From Methylococcaceae bacterium (GTDB lineage: Bacteria; Pseudomonadota; Gammaproteobacteria; Methylococcales; Methylomonadaceae): a stretch of 30,590 nucleotides of DNA. Below are positions 1 through 7,613 of the stretch, in pieces (positions within the stretch are counted from its first letter, which is position 1; the number at the start of each line of letters is the position of its first letter). The translations under genes and the position numbers were made by a program. The stretch covers positions 1-30,590 of the forward strand of contig JABFST010000132.1 of the NCBI GenBank assembly GCA_013140465.1. The letters are read 5' to 3'. The notes beneath the pieces are model-generated. The model was not told the DNA's origin. It was given only the letters and a program-made list of their open reading frames with translations, and did no database searches.

Positions 1-584
1 GGCATACGCCCTAGCAAGGTGTCCAACACAATGCGGCCCGTGGGCGTAGGTTTAATATCACCCGCGCCTATCGGGGTGGATGGGTTGACAATCACTAGCG
101 GCAACTTATACCTATCCGTCAGTTGTTGCACGGCTTGTTCGGCAAGAAATTTGGAGCGTTTGTAATGCCCTGTCATTAAGCACAATGAAGACGGCGTGGT
201 TTCATCGGCAGCACTGCCATCTTGGTTAAAGCCCAGCGTAGCGACGCTGCTGGTATAAACCATGCGGCCCACGCCAGCCTCTGCGGCTGCTAGGATCAGC
301 GCTTGCGTGCCTTGCACATTGATCGCGTACATAACTTCGGGGTCGGGTATCCACAAACGGTAGTCAGCCGCAACATGGAACAAATTCTGGCAGCCGCTGA
401 CCGCACGTTTTAATGACGCGCTATCGCGCAAATCGCCAACACAGATGTCCACGGGATAATTGTGAAGATTACGGCGGTCACTATTTGCGCGTAGCAACAC
501 ACGCACCTCATGCCCTGCCGCCAATAGATGGCGCATAACCGCCGAACCCAGAAAACCATTTGCCCCAGTCACCAGTGTTTTCAT
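1..584 (-). CDS. hpnA: Hopanoid-associated sugar epimerase HpnA (partial)
   Basis: An NAD-dependent epimerase/dehydratase of the extended short-chain dehydrogenase family. I read it by translating the minus strand from the ATG at 582-584; it is open to the left edge, so only about 194 N-terminal residues are present. The Rossmann motif TGANGFLG is at residues 6-13, the catalytic YxxxK appears as HYKRSK, and the stretch VNPSTPIGAGDIKPTPTGR is characteristic of HpnA proteins found in hopanoid gene clusters. The exact substrate of HpnA is not settled; it is named for its association with hopanoid lipid synthesis. The gene is transcribed away from the repeat-rich gap at 585-1512. Family assignment is firm; the HpnA subtype rests on motif resemblance. 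Confidence 0.85.
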   Translation of the reverse strand, partial: MKTLVTGANGFLGSAVMRHLLAAGHEVRVLLRANSDRRNLHNYPVDICVGDLRDSASLKRAVSGCQNLFHVAADYRLWIPDPEVMYAINVQGTQALILAAAEAGVGRMVYTSSVATLGFNQDGSAADETTPSSLCLMTGHYKRSKFLAEQAVQQLTDRYKLPLVIVNPSTPIGAGDIKPTPTGRIVLDTLLGRM

Positions 585-719
585 TTATAGCACTCCAAAT
601 TTCATAGATTGGGCGAGTGCCGAAGGGCTTGTGGCGTTATCGGCAAGTTGTTGCAAATCGTTTGTTATTCGCTAGTTTGGCAGCAATTTTTCCGTTGCTT
701 TAGGTGGCGAAAAGGCTTA

Positions 720-737
720 TTAGCCAAATTTGGCTAA
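720..737. promoter_or_regulatory. 18-bp perfect palindrome upstream of hpnA
   Basis: TTAGCCAAATTTGGCTAA is a perfect inverted repeat. A related imperfect palindrome, TTGCAAATTTGGCAA, follows at 750-764. Two similar dyads with centres about 28 bp apart, 135-180 bp upstream of the hpnA start, could form an operator pair. This is inference; no promoter elements were resolved nearby. Confidence 0.35.
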
Positions 738-910
738 AGTGGTGAGAATTTGCAAATTTGGCAATACTTTAACGCGTCACAATACCACGGTATGTTCGCT
801 ATCGCACATAAACCTTAGGATGGATTTGGGCAATGCCTTTGGAGATTAGGCAACAACACGATTTTGCTAAACAGCGCGTAAGACGTGTGGCTGAGGGTGG
901 ATAAGGGTTA

Positions 911-1047
911 GAGACTGTGAAAGTATTTCAAATACTCACAAAAGGTGCTTTTTATTTTCGTAAGTCTTTGTTTTAAATATAGACTTGAGTGAAGGACATG
1001 TTTTTTCAGTCCGATGAGCAAGCTTACGTTAATTCTTTCACAGTCTC
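911..1047. mobile_element. MITE-like element, 137 bp
   Basis: The ends are a perfect 13-bp inverted repeat, GAGACTGTGAAAG at 911-923 and its complement at 1035-1047, extending to 17 bp with one mismatch. The interior is AT-rich and has no coding potential. GTTA directly flanks both sides (907-910 and 1048-1051), a possible 4-bp target duplication. The end sequence resembles terminal repeats of the IS256 family, but that family usually makes 8-9 bp duplications, so the parent element is uncertain. Confidence 0.5.
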
Positions 1048-1192
1048 GTTAGAGACAGAAAACGCGTAATGTAGATTTGTTGTGGGGGCTTGTGAAAATA
1101 TTTATATGCGAGGGGCTTTGGCGTCTCCCACACTAATTAGCATCAATGGTTTAAAAAGCGTAACTATTCAGAGCGACTTCTAATAAGTCAAA

Positions 1193-1284
1193 TTTACCGT
1201 AGGCTGAGCGGAGTCTTTACCGTAGGCTGAGCGGAGTCTTTACCGTAGGCTGAGCGGAGTCTTTACCGTAGGCTGAGCGGAGTC
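1193..1284. repeat. Four tandem 23-bp units inside the MITE
   Basis: Four identical 23-bp units start at 1193, 1216, 1239 and 1262. The core GGCTGAGCGGAGTC of each is complementary to sequence at 1304-1317. The copy number could vary between strains. Confidence 0.85.
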
Positions 1285-1317
1285 GAAGCCGGTTTGTTCG
1301 CTTCGACTCCGCTCAGC
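1272..1317. repeat. 18-bp stem hairpin inside the MITE
   Basis: The segment 1272-1289 is perfectly complementary to 1300-1317, leaving a 10-nt loop. The left arm is the end of the fourth 23-bp unit and the right arm begins the 20-bp tandem array, so the two arrays are inverted relatives joined by this hairpin. Confidence 0.8.
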
Positions 1318-1371
1318 GAACGGCTGATCCACTCAGCGAACGGCTGTTGTGCTCAGCGAACGGCTGTTGTG
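1312..1371. repeat. Three tandem 20-bp units inside the MITE
   Basis: Units at 1312-1331, 1332-1351 and 1352-1371 share CTCAGCGAACGGCTG; the second and third are identical and the first differs at its 3' end. Confidence 0.8.
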
Positions 1372-1512
1372 CCCCGGATGCTGAATAGTTACTAAAAAGC
1401 AAGATAGCTTTTAGGTGGGCTTAATACTTTCACTGCCTCTTAGGGCAAACCCACGCTACCTGTTTAGACACGCCAGATTAGGGTGATGGCTTATGCCTAA
1501 GGAAGGCATGTA

Positions 1513-1773
1513 TTATCGCCGACGTCGTTGTACTGTTTGCGGATCTACGGTAATCGGGCGGTAAATCTCTACCCGGTCGCCCTCTTTAACAGGCGTGTCC
1601 AAACTGGCAATTTTGCCGAAAATGCCGACTTTTTGGCTGTCCAGGTTTATTTCCGGGTACAGTTTCAGTAAGCCGGACAACTGGATGGCATCGGCGAGGG
1701 TGCTGTTGTCCGGCACTTCCAGACGCATCCACAATTGCCTGTCCACTTCTGCATAACACACACCAACATTCAT
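1513..1773 (-). CDS. rnfH: RnfH family ubiquitin-like protein
   Basis: An 86-residue protein of the RnfH/UPF0125 family, which adopts a ubiquitin-like beta-grasp fold and is often encoded at the end of rnf operons. Its role with the Rnf complex is not established. The N-terminal segment MNVGVCYAEVDRQLWMRLEV and the later VGIFGKIASLDTPVKEGDRVEIYRPI are typical of the family. It ends in a short basic tail, QRRRR. It starts 14 bp after the rnfE stop and is the last gene of the operon. A small 6-bp hairpin at 1493-1509 follows the stop, without a convincing T-run. Confidence 0.9.
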   Translation of the reverse strand: MNVGVCYAEVDRQLWMRLEVPDNSTLADAIQLSGLLKLYPEINLDSQKVGIFGKIASLDTPVKEGDRVEIYRPITVDPQTVQRRRR

Positions 1774-1787
1774 AACAGCCTCCTAGG

Positions 1788-2474
1788 TTATTCGGTAACA
1801 GCGACCACAGGCACGCTCACCTCAGCAGGTTTTGCCGCCAGTTTTTGGTCTATTAGGCGTTTGCCTACAATTAAAAAAGCCAACATGATAAAACCGCCCG
1901 GCGGCAAGGCCATCAGCAAAAAGCCTTGGTAGTGCGGGATGACAGTCATTTCCAAAAAGGTAAACGATTCGCCCAGCAATACCGAGGCATGGGCAAATAA
2001 AGTGCCGTTGGCGGCGATTTCCCTGACTGCGCCTAAAGCCACTAACACGCCAGTAAAGCCCAACCCCATCATCAGCCCATCCCACAAAGCCAGTTTGACG
2101 GGTTGTTTGGAAGCAAAGGCTTCGGCACGCCCCAACAGCGCACAGTTGGTGACGATCAGGGCTATGAACAAGCCCAGCACTTTGTAGAGTTCATGGGCGT
2201 AGGCATTCATTAAAATATCCACCAGTGTCACCAAGGCGGCAATCAGCAGCACAAAAATGGGGATGCGTATTTCATTGGGGATTAAATGCCGCGCCAGCGA
2301 AATAAGGCCGTTAGAGGCAATAATCACCGCCAAGGTTGCCAGCCCCATGCCCAAGCCGTTGGTGGCTGTGCCAGTCACTGCCAGCAACGGGCAGAGCGCC
2401 AGATTTTGGCTAAAGACAATGTTGTTGTTCCATAAGCCGTCTAGGGCGATTTTGCGGTAAGTGTCTGAGAACAT
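1788..2474 (-). CDS. rnfE: Rnf complex membrane subunit RnfE
   Basis: A 228-residue polytopic inner-membrane subunit of the Rnf complex, paired with the homologous RnfA to form the membrane core for electron transfer across the membrane. About six hydrophobic segments are visible. The motifs NNNIVFSQNLALCPLLAVT near the N-terminus and LFIALIVTNCALLGRAEAFA in the middle carry the conserved cysteines (NLALCP, VTNCALLG) that mirror those of RnfA and are thought to hold an iron-sulfur site between the two proteins. Length matches the family. It lies 55 bp after rnfG and 14 bp before rnfH. Confidence 0.95.
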   Translation of the reverse strand: MFSDTYRKIALDGLWNNNIVFSQNLALCPLLAVTGTATNGLGMGLATLAVIIASNGLISLARHLIPNEIRIPIFVLLIAALVTLVDILMNAYAHELYKVLGLFIALIVTNCALLGRAEAFASKQPVKLALWDGLMMGLGFTGVLVALGAVREIAANGTLFAHASVLLGESFTFLEMTVIPHYQGFLLMALPPGGFIMLAFLIVGKRLIDQKLAAKPAEVSVPVVAVTE

Positions 2475-2529
2475 GGCCTTAATCCTGTTAAAGTGGCGTA
2501 GGGTAAGCTGTTATGCAAAACGGTCTGAT

Positions 2530-3243
2530 TTATTCCGGCCCCAGCAACTGCGCTTGCCGTGCCTTAAACAACTGCAAGCCCCGGTTGATGGCTTGTACGG
2601 ATTTGCGCGGGGTAATCGTAGCACCCGCAAATTGGTCAAACACGCCACCGTCTTTTTTGACGGCCCATTGTGCGGGCGTTAAATTGGCTAAAGACCTTCC
2701 GACAAACGCGTGTATCCAATCCGATTTTGCCACTTCAATCTTGTCGCCTAGCCCTGGGGTTTCTTTATGGCTTAACACCCGCACCCCCAAAATCGTGCCG
2801 TCTGTGGCGATGCCGATAATCATGTTGATGGCCCCAGAATAACCGTCGGGGGCGGTCAACTTAAAACACACGGCGGTGGTTTTGCCGGATTTTTTGGCCA
2901 GATAAACAATGGTTTCCGCCGCGCCGATGTTAAATTCACTGGAGGCGACGGTGAGCGTGTCTTGCAGCAAGTCATTGTCATGCCAGTCGGCGGGGATGAC
3001 TTCAGCCAGCGAGGCGTTGAGGTCTTCGTCCAAACGTTGTTGGATGGTGCTTTCGGTGCTGCAATTGGTGACCCCCAACAAAATACTGGCGATCAGGGCA
3101 AACCCTGCCAACACGCCGGTTTGAAATTCCAGGCGGGGGCGCAAACCAGCGAGATGGCTGGGTTCTAGCCAATCGCGTAGCCATTGTTGGTAGTGGGCGA
3201 ATTGGCTTTGCCAACGCTGTAGGGTTTCTGGGCTAGGTTTCAT
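2530..3243 (-). CDS. rnfG: Rnf complex flavoprotein RnfG
   Basis: A 237-residue membrane-anchored, periplasm-facing flavoprotein carrying covalent FMN. The FMN attachment motif (S/T)GATxT appears as AGATIT at residues 206-211, with Thr211 as the predicted attachment residue. A single transmembrane helix lies at about residues 40-60. The first 40 residues are a tryptophan- and charge-rich cytoplasmic extension, which makes the protein roughly 30 residues longer than E. coli RsxG. It follows rnfD by 91 bp, a gap that contains a small repeated hairpin. Ribosome binding site upstream of the ATG is weak. Confidence 0.93.
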   Translation of the reverse strand: MKPSPETLQRWQSQFAHYQQWLRDWLEPSHLAGLRPRLEFQTGVLAGFALIASILLGVTNCSTESTIQQRLDEDLNASLAEVIPADWHDNDLLQDTLTVASSEFNIGAAETIVYLAKKSGKTTAVCFKLTAPDGYSGAINMIIGIATDGTILGVRVLSHKETPGLGDKIEVAKSDWIHAFVGRSLANLTPAQWAVKKDGGVFDQFAGATITPRKSVQAINRGLQLFKARQAQLLGPE

Positions 3244-3303
3244 AGCTTAGGCTCAATGGGTTGTGTTGATTTTGTGCCGTTGCGTTGGCTAGGCTATCAC
3301 CGA

Positions 3304-3334
3304 CACGGCAACGTCTAAAGCCGTTGCACTCCGG
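3304..3334 (-). repeat. REP-like hairpin in the rnfD-rnfG gap
   Basis: On the minus strand this reads GGAGT followed by the stem GCAACG, an 8-nt loop and CGTTGC. It begins 1-2 bases after the rnfD stop codon. The same hairpin occurs six times, in two orientations, at 7232-7507. Inside an operon it could act as a stabiliser or attenuator between rnfD and rnfG. Confidence 0.75.
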
Positions 3335-4408
3335 CTAAGATTTGGAAATCTCCAACGGCTTGCCCTTGCGGTCGCGTCCATAAATGCGCGGATGGATGTA
3401 ATGGTCTATCAACGGGGTTGCGGCATTCATCAACAGCACGGCAAAACCTGCGCCTTCAGGGTATGCGCCCCAAGTGCGGATAACGTAGATCAACAAGCCA
3501 CAACCTGCGCCAAACACCAATTGTCCGGCTGGGGTGTTGGGCGAGGTGACGTAATCGGTGGCGATAAAAAAAGCCACGCACATCAGTGCGCCCGAATTTA
3601 AGTGCAACCAAGGGCTGGCATAATGTTCGCTGTCCCAAAGATGGAACACACTGGCGAGCAAGGCCACTGTCAGCAATAACGATACGGGGATAAACCATTG
3701 GATAATGCCTTGCCGCAACAGCCAGACGCCGCCAAAAGCCAGTAATACTGTAGAAGTTTCGCCCAAGCTGCCGCGCGTCCAGCCGATCATATTCAGCGTG
3801 CCGGAATAGTCTTTTAAAATGTCCGATAACAAATGGTGTTGGGAAAATTCGGTTTTGATATAGCCCAAAGTGGTTGCGCCTACGCGGGCATCGGTAGGGC
3901 TTAAACCTGCGAAAGTGATGTTAAAGCTGTCAATAAAGCCCGGCGAATGGCTAAAAAACAACGGCGACACATCGACAAACGTGGTCATTTCAATAGGGAA
4001 GGAAATCAGCAGCGCGACCCTGGCAAGCATCGCCGGATTAAACAGGTTTTGCCCCAAGCCGCCATATACTTGTTTGCCTAAGATGATCGCCAAACCAGAG
4101 CCGACCACACCTATCCACCACGGCGCAAACGGCGGCAAAGTCATCGCCAATAACCAGCCCGTCAACAAAGCCGAGCCATCCATCAACACGGGAATGGCTA
4201 AACGACCGCTCAGGCGTATGCAAAATGCTTCAAAAAACAGTGCCGATGCCACGGTGATAATGAACAAATTCAACGCGGGCCAACCAAAACACCATAGGCC
4301 AAACGCCGTGGCGGGCATTAACGCCAACACCACTTGCCACATAATTTTGCTGACGCTGGTTTTAGCCCCGATATGCGCGCCACTATTGGGTTTCTGGGTT
4401 TTTATCAT
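3335..4408 (-). CDS. rnfD: Rnf complex membrane flavoprotein RnfD
   Basis: A 357-residue polytopic membrane subunit (NqrB/RnfD family) carrying covalent FMN. The attachment motif is visible as VGATTLG at residues 176-182, with Thr179 as the likely FMN residue. About ten hydrophobic segments are present, and the stretches LMDGSALLTGWLLAMTLPP and NLFNPAMLAR are family hallmarks. The start codon overlaps the rnfC stop in an ATGA arrangement at 4405-4408, which implies translational coupling. Length is close to that of E. coli RsxD. Confidence 0.95.
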   Translation of the reverse strand: MIKTQKPNSGAHIGAKTSVSKIMWQVVLALMPATAFGLWCFGWPALNLFIITVASALFFEAFCIRLSGRLAIPVLMDGSALLTGWLLAMTLPPFAPWWIGVVGSGLAIILGKQVYGGLGQNLFNPAMLARVALLISFPIEMTTFVDVSPLFFSHSPGFIDSFNITFAGLSPTDARVGATTLGYIKTEFSQHHLLSDILKDYSGTLNMIGWTRGSLGETSTVLLAFGGVWLLRQGIIQWFIPVSLLLTVALLASVFHLWDSEHYASPWLHLNSGALMCVAFFIATDYVTSPNTPAGQLVFGAGCGLLIYVIRTWGAYPEGAGFAVLLMNAATPLIDHYIHPRIYGRDRKGKPLEISKS

Positions 4409-5892
4409 GCGACACTCTCCTGTTCGGCTTTCAGCCGTTCGCGTTCGGCTTTAGCCGCGATCCGGGCCTGTTCTTCTTCCAGTTGCTGACGGGCAATGCG
4501 TTCCATACGCGCGTTGCGGTCATCCATTAAGCGTTTGGTTTGTTCGGACTTGTGCTGCGCCTGTTGTCTGGCGGCAACCGCGCCCGAGGCATATTTAAAG
4601 TATTGCACCAAGGGGATGTTAGACGGGCAGATATACGAGCAACAGCCACAGCTGATGCAGTCTTTTAAGCCCAAATCAACCGCCACATCCAATTGGTTGA
4701 TGCGGATATTATTCGCCATATCCACAGGCCGCAGACCTGCCGGACATACCGTGACACAACTCGCACAGCGGATGCACGGTTGTTCGGCACTGTCTTTCAA
4801 TTCGGGTGCGCTTAAGGCCAATACCCCGCTAGTCGCTTTAACCGTGGGCAAACCCGTATGCGGCAAGGCATCGCCCATCATCGGCCCGCCCATAATAATG
4901 CGGGCGGTGTGCGCCGCGTCCACTTGGCAATAGGCAAACAATTCCGAGATCAGCGTGCCTAGTGGCACTAACACATTCATCGGTTTAGACACCGCTCCGC
5001 CTGACACCGTGACCACCCGGCTGACCAACGGTTGCCCCAAACGGATGGCTTTGTGTACTGCTTGCGCCGTACCGACATTGTGGATAGTCACGCCAACTTC
5101 CGAAGAACGGCAGCCGACCGGGACTTCTTTGCCCGTTACATACCGGATTAATTGGCGATCCCAACCCATCGGATAACGGGTGGGGATTTGCCGGACTTCA
5201 ATACTGGGGTAAGGCAGGGCGGCGGCTTGCATGGCCTGATAAGCCGCAGGTTTGTTGTCTTCAATTGCGACCACAGCGCGTTCGGTGCGCATTCCGTGCA
5301 GCATCAAACGCACCCCGTCTATGATTTGCGCGGCGCATTCCTGCATTAAGCGGTCATCGCAACTTAAATACGGCTCGCATTCGGCACCATTAATAATCAG
5401 CGTGTCGATATGGTTTTCGCGCCCCATGTTCAGTTTGACCGCCGTGGGAAAAGTCGCCCCGCCCAAACCGACTATGCCCGCCGCACCCACGCGCAAGCTG
5501 ATGTCTTCAGGCTCCAGCAGAAACGGGTCTTCGGGTGGGCAGAGCTTGACCCATTCATCGTTGCCATCGGTTTCCAACACGATCATGCGTATTGGTAAGG
5601 CCGACGGATGCGGGGCAGGGTAATCATTAACATCGACAATCACCCCCGAACTGGGGGCATGGACAGGTGCGGAAATCATGCCTTGGCTGTAGGCCAACAA
5701 CTGTCCCTTAAGCACTTTGTCACCGACACGGATTAACGGTTCGGCAGGTTTGCCAACATGTTGCTGCAAGGGGATATACAGTTTTTTCGGCAACGGAAAG
5801 CTATACACAATCGGCTGGTGGGCGGTGGCGTCTTTATGTTGTTCGGCATGGACACCGCCTTGGATACGCGGTTTGCTAAAAAAACTTAACAT
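4405..5892 (-). CDS. rnfC: Rnf complex NADH-binding subunit RnfC
   Basis: A peripheral cytoplasmic subunit, 495 residues from the ATG at 5890-5892, which oxidises or reduces NAD(H). The start was chosen because family members begin with a sequence like MLSFFSKPRIQGGVH; a longer reading frame to 5949 adds 19 unlikely residues. The glycine-rich NADH/FMN site VGLGGATFPTAVK is at residues 141-153. Two 4Fe-4S ferredoxin clusters follow, with cysteines at 373, 376, 379, 383 and 412, 415, 418, 422. The tail is a short charged coiled-coil-like helix instead of the long repeat tail of E. coli RsxC. It overlaps rnfB by 7 bp and rnfD by 4 bp. Confidence 0.95.
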   Translation of the reverse strand: MLSFFSKPRIQGGVHAEQHKDATAHQPIVYSFPLPKKLYIPLQQHVGKPAEPLIRVGDKVLKGQLLAYSQGMISAPVHAPSSGVIVDVNDYPAPHPSALPIRMIVLETDGNDEWVKLCPPEDPFLLEPEDISLRVGAAGIVGLGGATFPTAVKLNMGRENHIDTLIINGAECEPYLSCDDRLMQECAAQIIDGVRLMLHGMRTERAVVAIEDNKPAAYQAMQAAALPYPSIEVRQIPTRYPMGWDRQLIRYVTGKEVPVGCRSSEVGVTIHNVGTAQAVHKAIRLGQPLVSRVVTVSGGAVSKPMNVLVPLGTLISELFAYCQVDAAHTARIIMGGPMMGDALPHTGLPTVKATSGVLALSAPELKDSAEQPCIRCASCVTVCPAGLRPVDMANNIRINQLDVAVDLGLKDCISCGCCSYICPSNIPLVQYFKYASGAVAARQQAQHKSEQTKRLMDDRNARMERIARQQLEEEQARIAAKAERERLKAEQESVA

Positions 5893-6452
5893 AAGGCATT
5901 GCCCTCCGCGTTGTCGGCAAACAGCGGTTTGGGTTTGTTCCAACGCCAATTGCGCAAAGTGACTTCAATCGGGTGCATCTGCAAACACTCGGTGGGGCAG
6001 ACTTCCACACATTTTTTACAACCGATACAAGCATCGGCAACTACTGCGTGGATTTGTTTGGGCGCACCCACTATTGCATCCGTAGGGCAGACTTTAAAAC
6101 ACCGCGTACAGCCCGTGCAGGTGGCTTCGCTGACGCGTGCGACCAGCAGCTCGGGTTCTTTAACCGTGCTTAAATCCAGTTCCAAACCCAACAAAGTGGC
6201 AATTTGTTCTGCCAACACACTGCCGCCGGGCGGACATAACGTTGCCGTGGCCTTGCCTTCCGCCAACGCTTCGGCGGCGGGGCGGCAGCCCGGAAAACCG
6301 CATTGCCCGCATTGCGAACCCGGCAATAACGATTCCAACTCATCAACAATCGGGCTGGATTCTACTTTTAAATACTTGCCGGCGATGCCTAGCAACAAAC
6401 CCAAAAACAACCCTAATAAGGTCAGGCAAACAATGGCGGATAACACATACAT
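5886..6452 (-). CDS. rnfB: Rnf complex ferredoxin-like subunit RnfB
   Basis: A 188-residue iron-sulfur subunit that passes electrons from ferredoxin into the complex. The ATG at 6450-6452 puts one N-terminal membrane helix at residues 4-26, as in the family; the longer frame to 6551 would run through rnfA. The 4Fe-4S domain has Cys48, 51, 56 and 73 (CGQCGFPGC...LCPPGG), followed by two bacterial ferredoxin-type motifs with Cys112, 115, 118, 122 and Cys142, 145, 148, 152. It starts 13 bp after rnfA and overlaps rnfC. Confidence 0.95.
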   Translation of the reverse strand: MYVLSAIVCLTLLGLFLGLLLGIAGKYLKVESSPIVDELESLLPGSQCGQCGFPGCRPAAEALAEGKATATLCPPGGSVLAEQIATLLGLELDLSTVKEPELLVARVSEATCTGCTRCFKVCPTDAIVGAPKQIHAVVADACIGCKKCVEVCPTECLQMHPIEVTLRNWRWNKPKPLFADNAEGNALC

Positions 6453-6465
6453 GGCTAATTTCCTG

Positions 6466-7050
6466 TCACACTTTGCTGTTAAGTCCGGCAAAACCCATAA
6501 ACGCCAGCGATAAAATCCCCGCCGTGATAAACGCAATCGGCGTACCTGCAAACAACACGGGTACTGCCATCAACGCCAAGCGTTCGCGCAAGCCCGCAAA
6601 CAACACCATCACCAAGGTAAAGCCCAACGCCGAGCCAAAACCAAAAATCAGGCTGTCCATAAACCCATACTGCTCTTGTACGTTTAGCAAGGCCACCCCC
6701 AATACCGCACAATTGGTGGTGATGAGCGGCAAGAATATCCCCAAAATTTGGTACAACACCGGGCTGGTTTTATGCACCACCATTTCCGTAAACTGCACCA
6801 CGGCGGCAATCACCAAAATAAACGCCAGAATGCGTAAAAACTGGATGTTAAACGGCGCGAGGATGAAATGTTCCAGCAACCAACTGGTAATGGCTGCCAA
6901 AGTGAGGACAAAGGTAGTTGCCAAGCCCATGCTTAAAGCGGCATCGAGTTTTTTAGACACGCCCATAAACGGACAAAGCCCCAAAAACTTCACCAACACC
7001 ACGTTATTGACCAAGGCCGTGCCTAATAGAAGAAGTAGATAGTCACTCAC
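6466..7050 (-). CDS. rnfA: Rnf complex membrane subunit RnfA
   Basis: A 194-residue polytopic membrane subunit, first gene of the operon. I place the start at the GTG at 7048-7050, giving [16 protein letters not shown], because it matches the family N-terminus and length and has an AAGGGA Shine-Dalgarno sequence a few bases upstream; the ATG at 7098 would add 16 atypical residues. Conserved motifs [15 protein letters not shown] and [15 protein letters not shown] carry the two cysteines matched in RnfE. Six transmembrane segments are predicted. Confidence 0.95.
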   Translation of the reverse strand: MSDYLLLLLGTALVNNVVLVKFLGLCPFMGVSKKLDAALSMGLATTFVLTLAAITSWLLEHFILAPFNIQFLRILAFILVIAAVVQFTEMVVHKTSPVLYQILGIFLPLITTNCAVLGVALLNVQEQYGFMDSLIFGFGSALGFTLVMVLFAGLRERLALMAVPVLFAGTPIAFITAGILSLAFMGFAGLNSKV

Positions 7051-7231
7051 GATTGTTCCCTTTGGAATGAAAGGCTGTTGAAAATAATCAAGCAGCATTT
7101 ATGCCAAGCGTTGGGATGGCGGGCGGGACGCGCATTTACGCGTATTCAGCAAGGTTTATGCTGTTGTATGTAATACATCGCAGGGTGCTTAGTGGTGCGT
7201 GCTGTCGTAAAGCTGACAAAAGTGAATAAAC

Positions 7232-7507
7232 GGAGTGCAACGGCTTCAGACGTTGCCGGGTTGGCGTTAAAACCGAGAAAGCAAGGTCTAAAGCCCTTGC
7301 ACTCCGCTAAACCCAACGCCAGCAAATAAGCTGGAGTGCAACGGCTTCAGACGTTGCCGGGTTAGCGTTAAAACCGAGCAAGCAAGGTCTAAAGCCCTTG
7401 CACTCCCCAGAACCCAACGCCAGCAACTAAACCGGAGTGCAACGGCTTCAGACGTTGCCGTGTAAGCGTTAAAACCGAGCAAGCAAGGTCTAAAGCCCTT
7501 GCACTCC
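7232..7507. repeat. BIME-like array: three 101-bp tandem units of paired hairpins
   Basis: Units start at 7232, 7333 and 7434 (period 101 bp). Each has a forward hairpin, GGAGT then stem GCAACG/CGTTGC (7232-7257, 7333-7358, 7434-7459), and an inverted partner with stem GCAAGG/CCTTGC ending in ACTCC (7281-7305, 7382-7406, 7483-7507). The two stem types differ by a compensatory C-G to G-C change while the loops are near-identical, which points to selection on structure. The arrangement resembles REP pairs (BIMEs) mobilised by RAYT transposases; no RAYT gene is in the window. The rest of the 7051-7613 gap shows nothing else recognisable. Confidence 0.8.
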
Positions 7508-7613
7508 GCTAAACCCAAAGCAGCAACTAGACCCCGTCGGCAAACCCTTTTCAGGAAATCTACTACACTTGTTAGTAACCAATCTATTTCCTAAACCCGA
7601 CACCCTCATCACA

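Larger units (their letters stand above)
1160..1392. mobile_element. MITE, 233 bp, with 12-bp TIRs and 8-bp TSDs
   Basis: Perfect 12-bp terminal inverted repeats, GTAACTATTCAG at 1160-1171 and its complement at 1381-1392, are immediately flanked by the perfect 8-bp direct repeat TAAAAAGC (1152-1159 and 1393-1400). Both features together mark a transposition event. No transposase is encoded. The interior holds two tandem repeat arrays and a long hairpin. GT-starting ends and 8-bp duplications are compatible with mobilisation by an IS66-type transposase, but this is only a suggestion. Confidence 0.75.

Noticed and set aside
3870..4454. 194-codon plus-strand reading frame opposite rnfD/rnfC
   Set aside because: Antisense shadow of rnfD; composition is low-complexity and the opposite strand carries clear conserved domains. 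The same applies to other long antisense frames in the rnf and Ter regions.
5893..7098. Longer starts for rnfC (5949), rnfB (6551) and rnfA (7098)
   Set aside because: They extend into upstream genes or add residues not seen in the families; the internal starts match known N-termini.
7288..7518. 76-codon minus-strand reading frame upstream of cas1
   Set aside because: It is a translation of the 101-bp hairpin repeats.
7569..7613. Upstream TTG start for cas1
   Set aside because: Adds 15 residues with no family resemblance; the ATG at 7614 gives the usual N-terminus.
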